A DNA stretch of 64,000 nt. Origin: Pestalotiopsis fici W106-1. Its lineage: Eukaryota > Ascomycota > Sordariomycetes > Amphisphaeriales > Sporocadaceae. A program made the translations under genes and the position numbers. Below the pieces are notes generated by a model, which had not been told where the DNA came from, did not search any database, and was given only the letters and a program-made list of their open reading frames with translations. Where the stretch lies: contig NW_006917091.1 of the NCBI RefSeq assembly GCF_000516985.1, positions 3,059,022 to 3,123,021 on the forward strand, written 5' to 3'. Of the stretch, positions 11,178 through 22,400 are shown piece after piece (position 1 is the stretch's first letter; each line of letters starts with the position of its first letter).

Positions 11178-13047
11178 TTACATATTGTCCCTATTTCTTC
11201 GCCTCAATCTCGCGGGCACTTTGCCAGCTGGATGGGATACACCACTTCCGAACCCCTTGAGCGTAAAGTCCTCCTGCACACTCTTGCCCTCCCCTAAGAT
11301 CTCGCAGTCAAAAAGGCTTACCATCAAGGCGGTCGTGAGTAGGATCTGGCGTTTCGCAAAGTGTCGGCCAGGGCATTGCCTTGGCCCACCGCCGTAAGGG
11401 ATCCACGATCCTTCCAACTCTTTCGTCGAGAATCTTAGAGGAGTAGCAGATCCACGTGATTCTGCATCATTGAGAGAGTTTTCGTACGGGGTCTTGAGGA
11501 ACCTTCCATGCCAGAATTGATCAACGGGGTGTTCGTTCCGCAAGCCGGTGCTCCAAACTTCAGAATTCATGTGTGCAACTGTCGTCGGGGTGACAATGAC
11601 CTTTTGCCTGGGTATGATACAATCTCGAACATTCATATCAGTCTTGTCTGACATCCTGATGATGTAGAAATGCATTCTGAGGCGCAAAGTCTCGGCATAA
11701 ACGGCTTGGAGGACTGGCAGGCGAAGCAGTGGGTCAACGTCAAATCGAATACGGCCGTCTTGGCTTTTGCGCGCACATTGGTCAACCTCGGCCCTCACGC
11801 TGGCAAGTAGTTCTGGGTCGCGATATATTTCAAAGATTGCCCAGGACGCGGCAGTAATGGAATTTCGCACCCTATGAGAAATGAGCTCCAAGTCACCACA
11901 ATCATGATTTGCAGGCACCAAAGCTTACGCCCAAATTGCTCCAAAGTCCTCGGATGCGATGGCGTCATGGTCGAAACCGTCCATCTCAAGAAACATCTTT
12001 TGCCTCTCTCGGAAGAAACTGCTTCCCCAGTAAGGATCATCGCCATCAGCACTAACGGCCGAGTCATGATAATGGTCTCTCGCATGCTGCTGCCAAACCT
12101 TGACGGCATTCAATGCCCTCTTGCGAACTGCATACGCCTTTGGTGCAATGTACCAAGGGATACCTGTGAATGAGATTAGAAAAGTGCCCAGCAATACACT
12201 TCATACGCCGCACCTTGAAGATAAGTCTGGAGGTTACGGTCAAAATCCCAATAGTCCTGTAGGAAGCCTGGATTTAGACTCAAGAGATAAGGTCCGCAAA
12301 GCGCATTGATGATTGAGACGGTTGTCTCATCTCCGACGACTTTCATCAAATCGCTATAATAATTCCAGTCAGGATCAAGGCGGTCGTGAAAACTGTGTAA
12401 TTGCTCCGTGATATTGTCCGTAAATCTGTTCCAGAATGGTAAAAGCCCTTTGCCTTCTAGAAACTTGGTCAAGGAGTGATGCACTCGGTAGTCGATACGA
12501 TTATGGGCTTCCACAGAGCTTCCTGGGTGAGGCACTGGACCACCGCCAGAGTCATCCTTGTCGTAGAGACTCAACGCCTTGGCTGGTAGGCCAAAGGCAT
12601 ATCCGAGGGCGAATTTGACAAACGGAATGGATGTACACGCCCATGACCCCTTGAACAGGGCCTTGATATTTTCCGGTCCGCAGAGCACATAGAACTCCTG
12701 GGTGATAATCTTGACTCGAACTGGGTGGACACTCTGGAAAAAGTTGCTGTGACAGGTCAGTGACGTGCGAACACAGCCAATTGACAGGAGCTCTGTTTGA
12801 AGTACCTCTTGCTCAAAACAAAGGCTCTTGGTCCCCATAGATACATTATTGGAAGACTCCCCAGGATCGGTAAGACGTAAGGGAAGGTCAAAGGGGAGCC
12901 CGGATTATGTCTTCGCTTGCTGCTTGCAATGAAGTCGCTACGCATGGCAGCATAGCGACGCCAGAGCATAACCGCGAGGAGCAGGCAAACAGCCCCTAGG
13001 TGGGCTGGGGCCAGGGGAGTAATATCGTCAAGCATTGTCTCGAACAT
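11178..13047 (-). CDS. Cytochrome P450 monooxygenase (CYP7/CYP8-like architecture)
   Basis: Four exons (13047-12806, 12746-12214, 12163-11929, 11871-11178) splice in phase to 567 residues. The third junction uses a GTGCGG donor. The N-terminus has a hydrophobic anchor (LGAVCLLLAVML), indicating endoplasmic-reticulum attachment. The ExxR motif of helix K is ETLRLR. The haem loop is PYGGGPRQCPGRHFAKRQ, with the axial cysteine. The I-helix reads NSITAASWAIFEI rather than the usual A/G-G-x-D/E-T-T, a feature of CYP7/CYP8-like and related fungal enzymes. It should hydroxylate or rearrange a lipophilic substrate with a CPR partner. No polyketide, peptide or terpene synthase lies nearby, so no pathway is assigned. 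Confidence 0.87.
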
Positions 13048-14033
13048 GCCGTCTGCGTCCTAGCCGCCAGACCACTGCAAATACGCTTGTTTGTAATCGA
13101 ACCAGAAGGCGTGCTGTGAGAAGATATTCGATCTTGTCACAAGAAAAGCTGATTTCAATGGCCATTGGAACAAGGACGGCCGAGTGCGCTGTGAGCCACG
13201 GCTTACAGTTGGCACCTACCCTGTCTGCTGTCTGCTGCAAGACCACCTGTTGGAATAGAATGGCTGGGGTGCGACCCACACTCTGGCTGTATACCTAGTA
13301 GGTATACTATGAGCTTTCCCCGTCCTATTGTAGGCGGGTGGCTTTTGCTGGTCAATGCAACCAGTAGTGAACATACGATTTGACACCACCTGGTTAGCCA
13401 CCGCTGCCGTTGCTCAAATTATCAGCACTCGATAAATCTTGTGCGCAACATCTACTTTTGGGGTAAAATAGTTGACGCATACGTGGCAGACCTGGCCTGT
13501 TCGAGTACCCCGCATACTTACATATGTAGCTTACTCTGTACAACATTCTACCGCCACAAGAAGGCTTCCTCGTGTTCATAATTGGCAAGCCTACCGTTGG
13601 TAATCGGCATGGGTAGTGGGCGGCCCCCACGAGGACCTCAATTTCGGGACTGCGTTTACAGGTGGGGAGAGTGAGGATCAAAGAAACGTGTTTAAAATCA
13701 AGTTCGGCAGTGCTGACGCAGTGACAACCCAGTGGGTGGTGATGCATGTGCAGGTCGCGATTGCATGGCTCCCACGGTCAATATAATCAGTCACTATTAT
13801 AATGATAGTTTGTGTTGGGCCATTAGCGACGGAAATGAACCAACACAGATCGTGCCCATAAGCCGCCACATTACACGCCGACGATGTCCCAATGGCGTGC
13901 ATCGGCTTGCCATGCACAGATCAAAGAACAATTACACAAATACGCTGCTTCCTGGACCTGGACTCACAGACTTGGTCTTCATCCAAGGCTACAAGCAACT
14001 GATACACCAGATTAAAACAAAAAAAAAAAAAAC
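13048..14033. other. Intergenic region
   Basis: About 1 kb between divergent genes with no supported coding sequence. An A-rich run (about 14017-14032) lies immediately before the start of the membrane-protein gene. Confidence 0.4.
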
Positions 14034-15429
14034 ATGACTACTATTTTGGACCCTGAAGAGGCCAGGAGGCTTATCGAGTCATCAGGCCAGATTCATATGC
14101 ATCCTTTTCAAGTTGAGTGAATCAATAGATCCCCGCATAGTCGGAATACGACTGAGTCGTATACAGGTGGCAATCGGAGTCTTGACAGGGTTGGCACTTT
14201 GCTGTTTCGTCGCGCGGATGGCCATTCGGCTAACCTACCAGAAACAACTACGTCTGGATGATGCGTTCCTGATTCTTGCAGCCGCGTGTCTTTGCGCCGC
14301 CACTGGTATTCTGTATCATATCTGCTACTTCCTCTATCTCCATTCAGCGGCTTTGCTCGTGCCGAAGTCCTACCGTACGTCTTGATCAACTTCCAAGAAC
14401 TTCTCCAGCTCCAGAAGAAGGTATATCCGTTTCTCGCCTTAATATGGACAACAACGTTCGCCGTCAAAGGATGTTTCCTGGCGTTTATGCGTCCACTTGT
14501 TTGGCATATATCACGCCGTGTGAATTGGTATTACTGGTTCATAATGATCTTCTGCGTGATATCCTGGGCATTTGTCGTGGCGGACCCATTCATAATTTGC
14601 CCGTATTTCAGTGTAGACGCGGGTGAGTAAAGCTGAACCAAGCTCATTTCACGTCCTTACTAGGCTCCTTCAAGTGCAGTGCTTCACCTCCACCGTGGAT
14701 GGAAGAAAGACACTCGGACTTACTGCGCTTGTGACAGTCCTTGACATATTGTCCGATATCATGGGTATGTTGCACAGTCTCTTGCATGCTGCCAAGCACG
14801 TTGCCACTGGAAGCTGACATCTCGCATCAGTCGTGAGTATTCCTATCATTATACTCAGGGGATCGTTCCTGAGCCGTTCAACCAAGTTTGGCCTAGCAGT
14901 CTTCCTTTGCTTATCTATATTCATGGCAATCTGCGCAATTATCAGGATTGCTGGATTTCACTACAAAGGACTCGAGGACGACACCTGGGAGTTCTTCTGG
15001 CAACAAGTCGAAGGTGCCGTAGCCGTCATGATGGCATCTATTACGGCTTTCCGTACACTGTTTGTCAAACAAACACATAACGACGAGGTCGCGGATCACA
15101 GTCCGTTAGGAAATATCTTCCACAGGCTCTATATGCGCTTCCAATCACTTGCTCGGGCGCAGCCAGAGGAGAAACCCTCACTGAACCAAACTCGGCCCAC
15201 CATTAAGTTTCCCAAGTTACCATCTCCCATCTTCACTGGTATCCGAAGTTTTATTCGCAGAAATAATCGAACTGACCTTGGCGTCACTACGCTTGCTACC
15301 CTGGATTCAGTAAACGATGGCTCCGAGACGGACTATCACGCCGCTCTCAAAAAGAAAATGCCCAGAGCTCTAGCGGCAACGGCTCTTCACGTGGTCAACA
15401 TGGAAGTTCGCCCTCGACCCAGCTATTGA
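14034..15429 (+). CDS. Fung_rhodopsin-family integral membrane protein (possibly damaged)
   Basis: This is a seven-helix membrane protein of the fungal rhodopsin-like (SAT4-type) family. Hallmarks are RLDDAFLILAA after helix 2, YPFLALIWTTTFAVKGCFLAF, a PFIICPYF segment, LGLTALVTVLDILSDIM in helix 5 and AVMMASITAFRTLFV in helix 7. Two introns are clear: 14622-14664 (GTGAGT...CTAG) and 14766-14830 (GTATGT...ATCAG). Two phase changes are not well explained: near 14108-14115, where the N-terminal frame from the ATG at 14034 must shift to the frame of SESIDPRIVGIRL; and near 14313-14348, where only a 35-nt intron or an indel fits. Function is unknown; related proteins are plasma-membrane receptors or accessory membrane proteins. 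It may be a functional gene with sequence errors or an early pseudogene. Confidence 0.7.
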
Positions 15430-16403
15430 GATGAGAATATAGTCTAGTGGGAGAAGAACACTCGGTGGCTGAAATTCACTTTCAAGGCGGGCCAGCCTAT
15501 AAGTAGAATGTGTTCAGCAACAGATGAACATTGCTTTTACAAGCTCGGGTGCCCCAGCGGGTTCTTGTTGTATTTTTTGTGCTGTGCAAAAAGGGTGTAA
15601 GTCATCCAATGACTCATGAATTTCCGGTTTTCTTATCATGACGCATTATACGGAGTTTGGCAAAGATTCATAAAGGATGCACAAACAGTTGTGAAATATT
15701 GCTGTATATTGCAAATTTAATCCTTTTATATAATTTAAATAAACCGGTTCCTGCAAAATTAAACAAAACCTAGCTTCAGTTTAGTTGATTTATATCCTAC
15801 AAAGTAAAATAAAAATAAAAAGGGGTTTAAACTAAAAGTAACACGAAATATAGGTGAATATGATGTATTATGAACCCCCCTAACGCCGGCTGGGAATGAC
15901 GATTACAAACCTTCCAGAAGGGTTTGATGAATGCAGAGGGACTAAGACTGTTCGATCCCATTCTGTTACTTTCTTGAAAGTATACAAACAAGTATACGTA
16001 TCACAGCCATTTCTTGGAAGCCATTATAGAGAGAAGAATGGAACAACAAAGTTCGTTCCAAGTCGGTACGCAATTTCCCCTTGATGCACAAGGGTCTGAG
16101 ATTGAATTTCGGGCTTGAAGACAAGTGAAGACTGACGAGAGAAATAAAGATCTACAACAATGATGAAAGGGAAAATCGTGTATTCAAAGTGAGATCCGAC
16201 AAGATACGATAGTATTTCTTATGTGTTCTCCAGACTGACACAAAGGAAAGGCACCAAACCCAAATGTGTTCACTCAGCCCTCAAGGTCAGCCACTACTTG
16301 ATTTCCGTTCGTGATGACACGCATCGATTTGATACTCGACACAAGTACAAGATCCCAACCGCCCCAAACTCCCACCTCGAAGCCAGATATCGAAAGTAAT
16401 CCT
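15430..16403. other. Intergenic region with AT-rich island
   Basis: No gene is evident. Between roughly 15640 and 15880 the sequence becomes very A/T-rich with runs such as ATAAAAATAAAAA, in contrast to both sides. This could be a relic of a mutated repeat or a scaffold-type spacer. It borders the 3' end of the toxin-like locus. Confidence 0.45.
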
Positions 16404-19400
16404 CTAGGGGTCAGGCTTGTCTTGGCGAACAGCGTTATTGATCCTATGACTTTCGGCGACATTTCTTTGAGCGGCATTGTTCGCGTTAGCATCTGAAGGA
16501 ATGTCCAAGATTGTGTGTGCACGTAGTTGCTCAGGAGCATTCGCTCCCTCAGCCCTGACATTGGCCCCAGGATATTGATCCTCTCGGGGCCCGACCTCCA
16601 AGTTTGAATTTGCCTGGTCGTCCTGCTCGACGGGATCGGGAATTTCCAGCACAGTGTAGTCCGCTGACCGGTTGGGCCCGTCCGCCAGAGCGCTCCTGTA
16701 TAAATCGGCCCCATTATTCATATTCTCAACATCCTGCCTACCCTGCGTCACGCGCCCTGCAATGTGGCCCGCACCCCAACTGAATGCAGTCTTGACAGCG
16801 GTCCCGAGGTACCCGCCCAAAGGGCCGCCAAAGTAATAACCCGCACCAGCGCCAGCGCCTTTAATGGCGTATTCCTTCTTATTCTTCCAGATGTTCTCCA
16901 TGCCCTGTCTTATATAGGATTTCTGCGCTTGCTGGTTCCTCTGGTACTGCTGGTGTATACGTGCGCGCTCTTCAGGACTTATGGTCACTTGGTTGTTGTT
17001 CGGGGGGCCCGCGACTCTGCCGTTGATCCCGTTCGGTGCCGACGTCGGTGCCGTTGGCAGTGGCGCCCCTCCAGAGGCTCTTCTCATTGTGCCGCCAGGA
17101 TCAAAGTAGTTGACTGGCTCGTTGCTGACGTAGGCGTACAGGTTGGGTCCGTCCACCATGCCCAGCGGATCAGGGGATGTCCAACGACCAAGCCACGAGG
17201 CATAGTACCTAGCGCCGCAGGCGTACAATCCGGTCTCGTGGTCGCGGTGATAGGATGCGAATCGGTAACGGCGGGGCGCTTCAATTTGAGCTCTGCACAT
17301 GAGTAGCACTGAAACTCCGAACGGCGTGTACTCTTCGTAAGAGATGATCTGGCCCTTGTCATCTGTTTCTAGATTCGTGTTGACATGATATCGAAGTAAT
17401 GGTTTATTTGGCTCGGGGCGTGGTTTTCGTTTGCTGTCGTCATCGTCGGAATCACCGCAATCATCACTGTCAATCTCAACAGAGTCGGTAGCAACCTTGA
17501 CGTCCTCGATGCTCACGACGGCCGGGACCTCGGGATCGGTACTCGAGCCCACCGTCGAGGTGTTGGTGGTTGTCTTGATTGTGGAACCATCTTGTTTGTA
17601 GACATGGTAGATTTCCAAAGAGTCAAGATAGATCGTCTCCTTGCGTTTCGTGCTTTTCGTGTTGTCACCTGATCCCCCGGAAGCACGCGTCGTGACTTTG
17701 CGCACGCGCTTCCCGCTGTCGTCGTAGACATACCATGTCATCTCGGGAACTCCAGCGTTCACTTTCTGCCGTGCTGTACATTGCAATTTGTTGCGGTGAT
17801 CCCACTGCAGCCTCGAAAAGCCTGTCATGTGCGTCATACATCCGACTTGACCGTTGGCACCATCATAGCCGTACCGCTCAATGAGACTGCCAATGCGTGT
17901 CTGGCTCAGACGGTTGCTGTACTGGGACGATTCGAGCAGAGAGGGTTCTTTATAGGTGTAAAACCGAGTCCAGCCTTGCAGCGACTTGTCCAGAACTTCA
18001 TGTCGCACAAGCCTCAAATTGTCCGCATCATCGTAGACGTAGTGTTCGACGTAGTCGCAAACATCGCTGGACTGTCCTGGGCCTAGAGATTGTGTGACGA
18101 GGGCACTAGAAGCCGAGACCTGGCGCAAGCTGCGTGTAGTGTTGCCCCCTGCATCAAGCGTCTCCCGCCCCGTCGCTCTACTGAGTCGCCCAAATGTATC
18201 GTAGAAGAACTCTTTCAAAGGCTCAACCATTTTGTTTCTGAAGAAGAGTGTCTGTTGAGCACGATCTTGACTGCATGAAATGCGGCACAAGCAATCGTAT
18301 GTTGTGGTCAAGTCTTCAAGAACTGCACGGTCGTCCCTCCATGTCCGTCGCCGCACCACCTGACCTGTCGACTCATCGTACGTGTAGGTGGAGTGAGATT
18401 TGTTACCAAAGTCGACTCGTAAGGGTTGTCCATCTGCGGCGTACATGGCTTTGGCGATATGGTAGTCAGTGCCACTTTTCGGCGGCATCGGAACAAAAGG
18501 TGATTGCGAGTTGTCGTCGCTTGGTGCCACGAAAGAGGAGAGCGTTTGAGTATTTCCGACAAGATCAAAGGTGCGTACATGAACCCGACCAGTGGCGTCG
18601 CACATCATTGTGTTGCGATTGAGAGCGTCAAATACATTCCTCGTCGTATAAGCCTTTTCCTCCACCGGGACATGACCTCGCCAATTCAACATGGTCTGGT
18701 ATTCGACAGCCAAATGATTATCAAAAGACAGACAATTACCCTTGAAGTCAAACGAGGTATTTCTGCGGATACCAGACTGATCGCGGATCTCAAAGACCTG
18801 ACCACGAAGGTTGTTTGGCTCCGGATCCAACGTGGCCTCGCCGTACACGTATTGGCTCCAAAGCACCTCCTGGGCAGCCTCGCAATTTTGCATGACCCAG
18901 GTGTCTGTCTTCCTCCCCAGAGAATCGTAGACAAAACGAGTCTGTCTGCCTGCGCTATCGCTTGTGAGCAGAGGCTGTCCGGCGCTAGTGATGATGGTTA
19001 CTATGGCGCCAGACTCCATATTGCGCCGAACCAGGGGTTGATCCAGTAAATACAAATCGTAAGACTCCACCAGTCGATTCAGGGCATCATATTGGGCTGT
19101 CTTGTATCCGAAAACGTCGTAGGCTGAGCAAAGGGTACGTGTGTAGGCATCGCCCATCTCCACTGCTTCGATGACCTTCCCGCGGCTGTCGTGATGGGTG
19201 GTGGAAGGCTTGTTGGCGTACTGGGCTGATTTGTGAGCACTCTGCTGCAACCGCTTGTCCTCGGACTGAACGCGAAGCTCATACCAAGATGGCATGAAGA
19301 GCTCAGTAGACATTCTTTGGAAATGGAAGCCAACATCTGGGTCTGTCCGGGCGTCTGTTACAAGACAGGTGTCCCCAGCATCGTATGAGGTGCTGGACCA

Positions 19401-22400
19401 CGGGGTAAAGCATTGCTTGGTCCATGTGTGGTCTGGTTGGAGTATCCCAACATTGCGGCCCAATGCATCCCTGAACGAGAAGGTGAGGTGCCCAGTGTGG
19501 TCCAGCAGGGGCTTCCATACATGATCGCTGGAGAAGAAAGGTTTCGACACTATCACCGCTTTGCCAGAGGAGTCGTTGACGACGCTCTTGCTCAAACACC
19601 ACTCGTGCTCCTTGTTGTCGCTAGTGGGCCAGTGCGTCAGATTCAACTTCTGGCTGACCGATCCCCGACCATCGTAGTAAAAGACTTCCACCGTGACGTC
19701 CCCAGTGCCTGCATCAGGCGAGATGGCATGGCTGGTTCGGGAGAGGTTCAATCGAAAAGTTGGCAACTCGACCGGCGAGGATCCAGACACCGATAACTTC
19801 AGTCTTTTCCTCGACGAGATCGTCCGACTCCCAGCCTTCCCAACAAGTCGCATCGCCATCTCACGAGACGCTCCTTTCATGAAAGCCAGCAAGTCCTCGT
19901 CGGAAAGCACGCTGGGAATATCCTCGACAGAATCGCCAAGTGCCTCTCCACTCTTCCCCATTTGTGCAACCGCAGCAGTATCACCCAGACCGTCATAGAC
20001 GACCGAGACTCGATTTCCATTCACATCCGTCAAGATAGTCGGCTGCATGACCCTATAGTCGTAGACAGCCCTCATGCGATTCCCTGCAGGATCGATAGTC
20101 TCGATTGGCAACCTTTGAAATTCGTCCATGATGACCTCAGACACGTGGCCAAAGGCATCGCGAGACCTTTTGGGAATGAAGAATGACTTGCGTGCGGCCC
20201 GTAGGGTCTCATCTGCGTCGTAATCGTTTCCACTGTCCGACTTTCCCTTGATATCCCACAGCGCCTCAGCCGAGGGAATCCAAGCACACTTATCGCGATC
20301 CAGCTGAACGTACCCACCGCTTTTGTATAAAAGGTTGCGAGGAGAAACCTTGCGGAAAGTGACATCTTTCTGCGCAGAGAGAGAGTCGATTATAGTCTGG
20401 TCCATGGCAAAGACACACTCCCGGTCTAAGCGGGAAAAGGTTTCCACAGCGTGAAGGCGCAGAGGGCGTTTTAGGTCTGCGCTTCGATAGTAAGTCCTCG
20501 TCATGTGGCCCATGTGCTTGCTGCCTCCGAGAACGGCGATGCCGCGGTATCGGATTTCTTCAATGTCCAGGAAGCGATTCGCCACGGGGCTATCTTCTAG
20601 ATGGAAAATACCCGTGGAAGAGGGCATGGGTTTGTAGTAGTTGTCAACGTCGACGTTGTCGTCGATTGCGTTGGTAAAGGTCTTCTCGGTGTAGGTGATG
20701 TGGGATTTCTTCTGAGCAGCACAGGATTGAGGCGTTGTCAGGGAGCTCTGTTGCCTGCCGTATTGAACTATGAGGGATTTGGTTGTATCTCCATATGTGT
20801 TTGTCTCCAGCGCAAGCTCGTGCACGAGCCGTGACTCATCTCGAAGTCTTTCTAGATGTTCAGTGAGCGATTCCCTTGGCTCTACTCGATAGACAAGGGG
20901 AGATGAAGTCTCGGCTCTCCGCTCTGCGTCCGGAATGACAAGTTTGACGTCGAAAGAGGTCTCGCGGATGATGTAAGGGACATCGGCCGCGTCAGATCCG
21001 TCAGCTCCATAAACCTCGGAACGCAACAGGCTTCCCTTGAGAGCTCGATATGCCTCGTACCACTGGTCACTCTTGAGGCTCGGAACAATGACAGAGGCCA
21101 AGCGGGCCTCGCTCCACATGTCGGGTCCGGAGGGAGCAAGACCCATTTCCACCGCCCCGGTATGATAGAACATCTTGGTGTAGGTCGTTGGTGTCTGTAG
21201 GCTCTTCTTTCCCCGCGTCACGGTGAAATTGTCAGTTTCCCACTTCTCGACGGCGCCAAAGCCTCGGAATTCCCGTTCGGCTCCGTCGTAATAGCCATCG
21301 TGGTAGCGAAACCTTGTGGTGTGGGTTGATGACGCGATCTCGTCTCTCTCGACAATGCGACTGACCGTATGTACTGGAAATGGGAGTTTAGTTTTCCATG
21401 GCCTACCTTGTCTCTCGTCTTGAAGGTAGAAACGCGTGGATGGAGTGTATTTGATCGACGTGGTCAAGCCAGTTCCGGTTGACCAGAATTTCAGGAGATG
21501 TGGCTTGACACCGCCAGTCAAGTCGAGGTAGGATATGACGAGCTCGTCGGGTGCAGCAGCATCAGGTCCGGCCCAACACAGGCATGAGGTTCCATTACCC
21601 AAAAGATCAAGTGTAAAGACGGAGGATAGGTTATCAGTTCTCACGAAGCAATCGAGGGAGAGCTTATCAGACCATTCATTGCCGCACTGGTTGAAATAAA
21701 TGTTAATACCACCATCGGCCGTGAGATACAGCAGGTCCGTCGTCCCACTGCCGTCAATGTCGAGGAGATTAAGCCTTTCAAAGGAAAATTGGTCGTCCGA
21801 GTCAAACAATGGTGGGTTGCTCATGCTCAACTCTGATCCAAAACGCCCGTGGCCCAAGTTGGGACAGTATGAGATACTCCCATTCGAGACCTTGACAATG
21901 TCGGTCAATCCATCACCAGTGACATCGGTGAGGAAGACAGCACTCCTCTTGTCGTGGGAGACGAACATGTCGATGGCGTCTATCCCTTGGCAACGACGCT
22001 CTAGATCATATCCCTCTTTGCCCAGTGATGGAAACCAGATGAACCCATCCTCCGCTCGGTAAAGCACGTCACTGAGGCCATTTCCTGTAAGATCTAGCCG
22101 ATGCACGGAATCGCCATTGATGTTAAAGGTTAAACAAGTTGGGAACTCCCTGAAGCTCTGCCACTCGTCGGTCGAATCACACTCGAAATAACCAGCAGCA
22201 CGACCCTTCAGATCGCATATGACAAGGTCTTGTTGCCCATTGCCGTCGAGGTCCTCCAGGTACGAGGTTGAGTAGTCTCCCACAGCAGGGAAAGCGTTGA
22301 CGACCCGAACGGATCCAAAGTCTCTGTCCGCTTTTGGACTTTCTGCTGGTTCCCCATCATCGCTGTCCTCGCTGCTTTCAGTCTCGCCTCCACCATCGCT

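Noticed and set aside
13732..14037. 101-codon frame before the rhodopsin-like gene
   Set aside because: It has no motif and ends in the A-rich leader immediately before the true start codon.
11178..15429. A secondary-metabolite cluster around the first P450
   Set aside because: A regulator, a P450 and a membrane protein lie together, but no backbone synthase or transporter is present, so co-location alone is insufficient.
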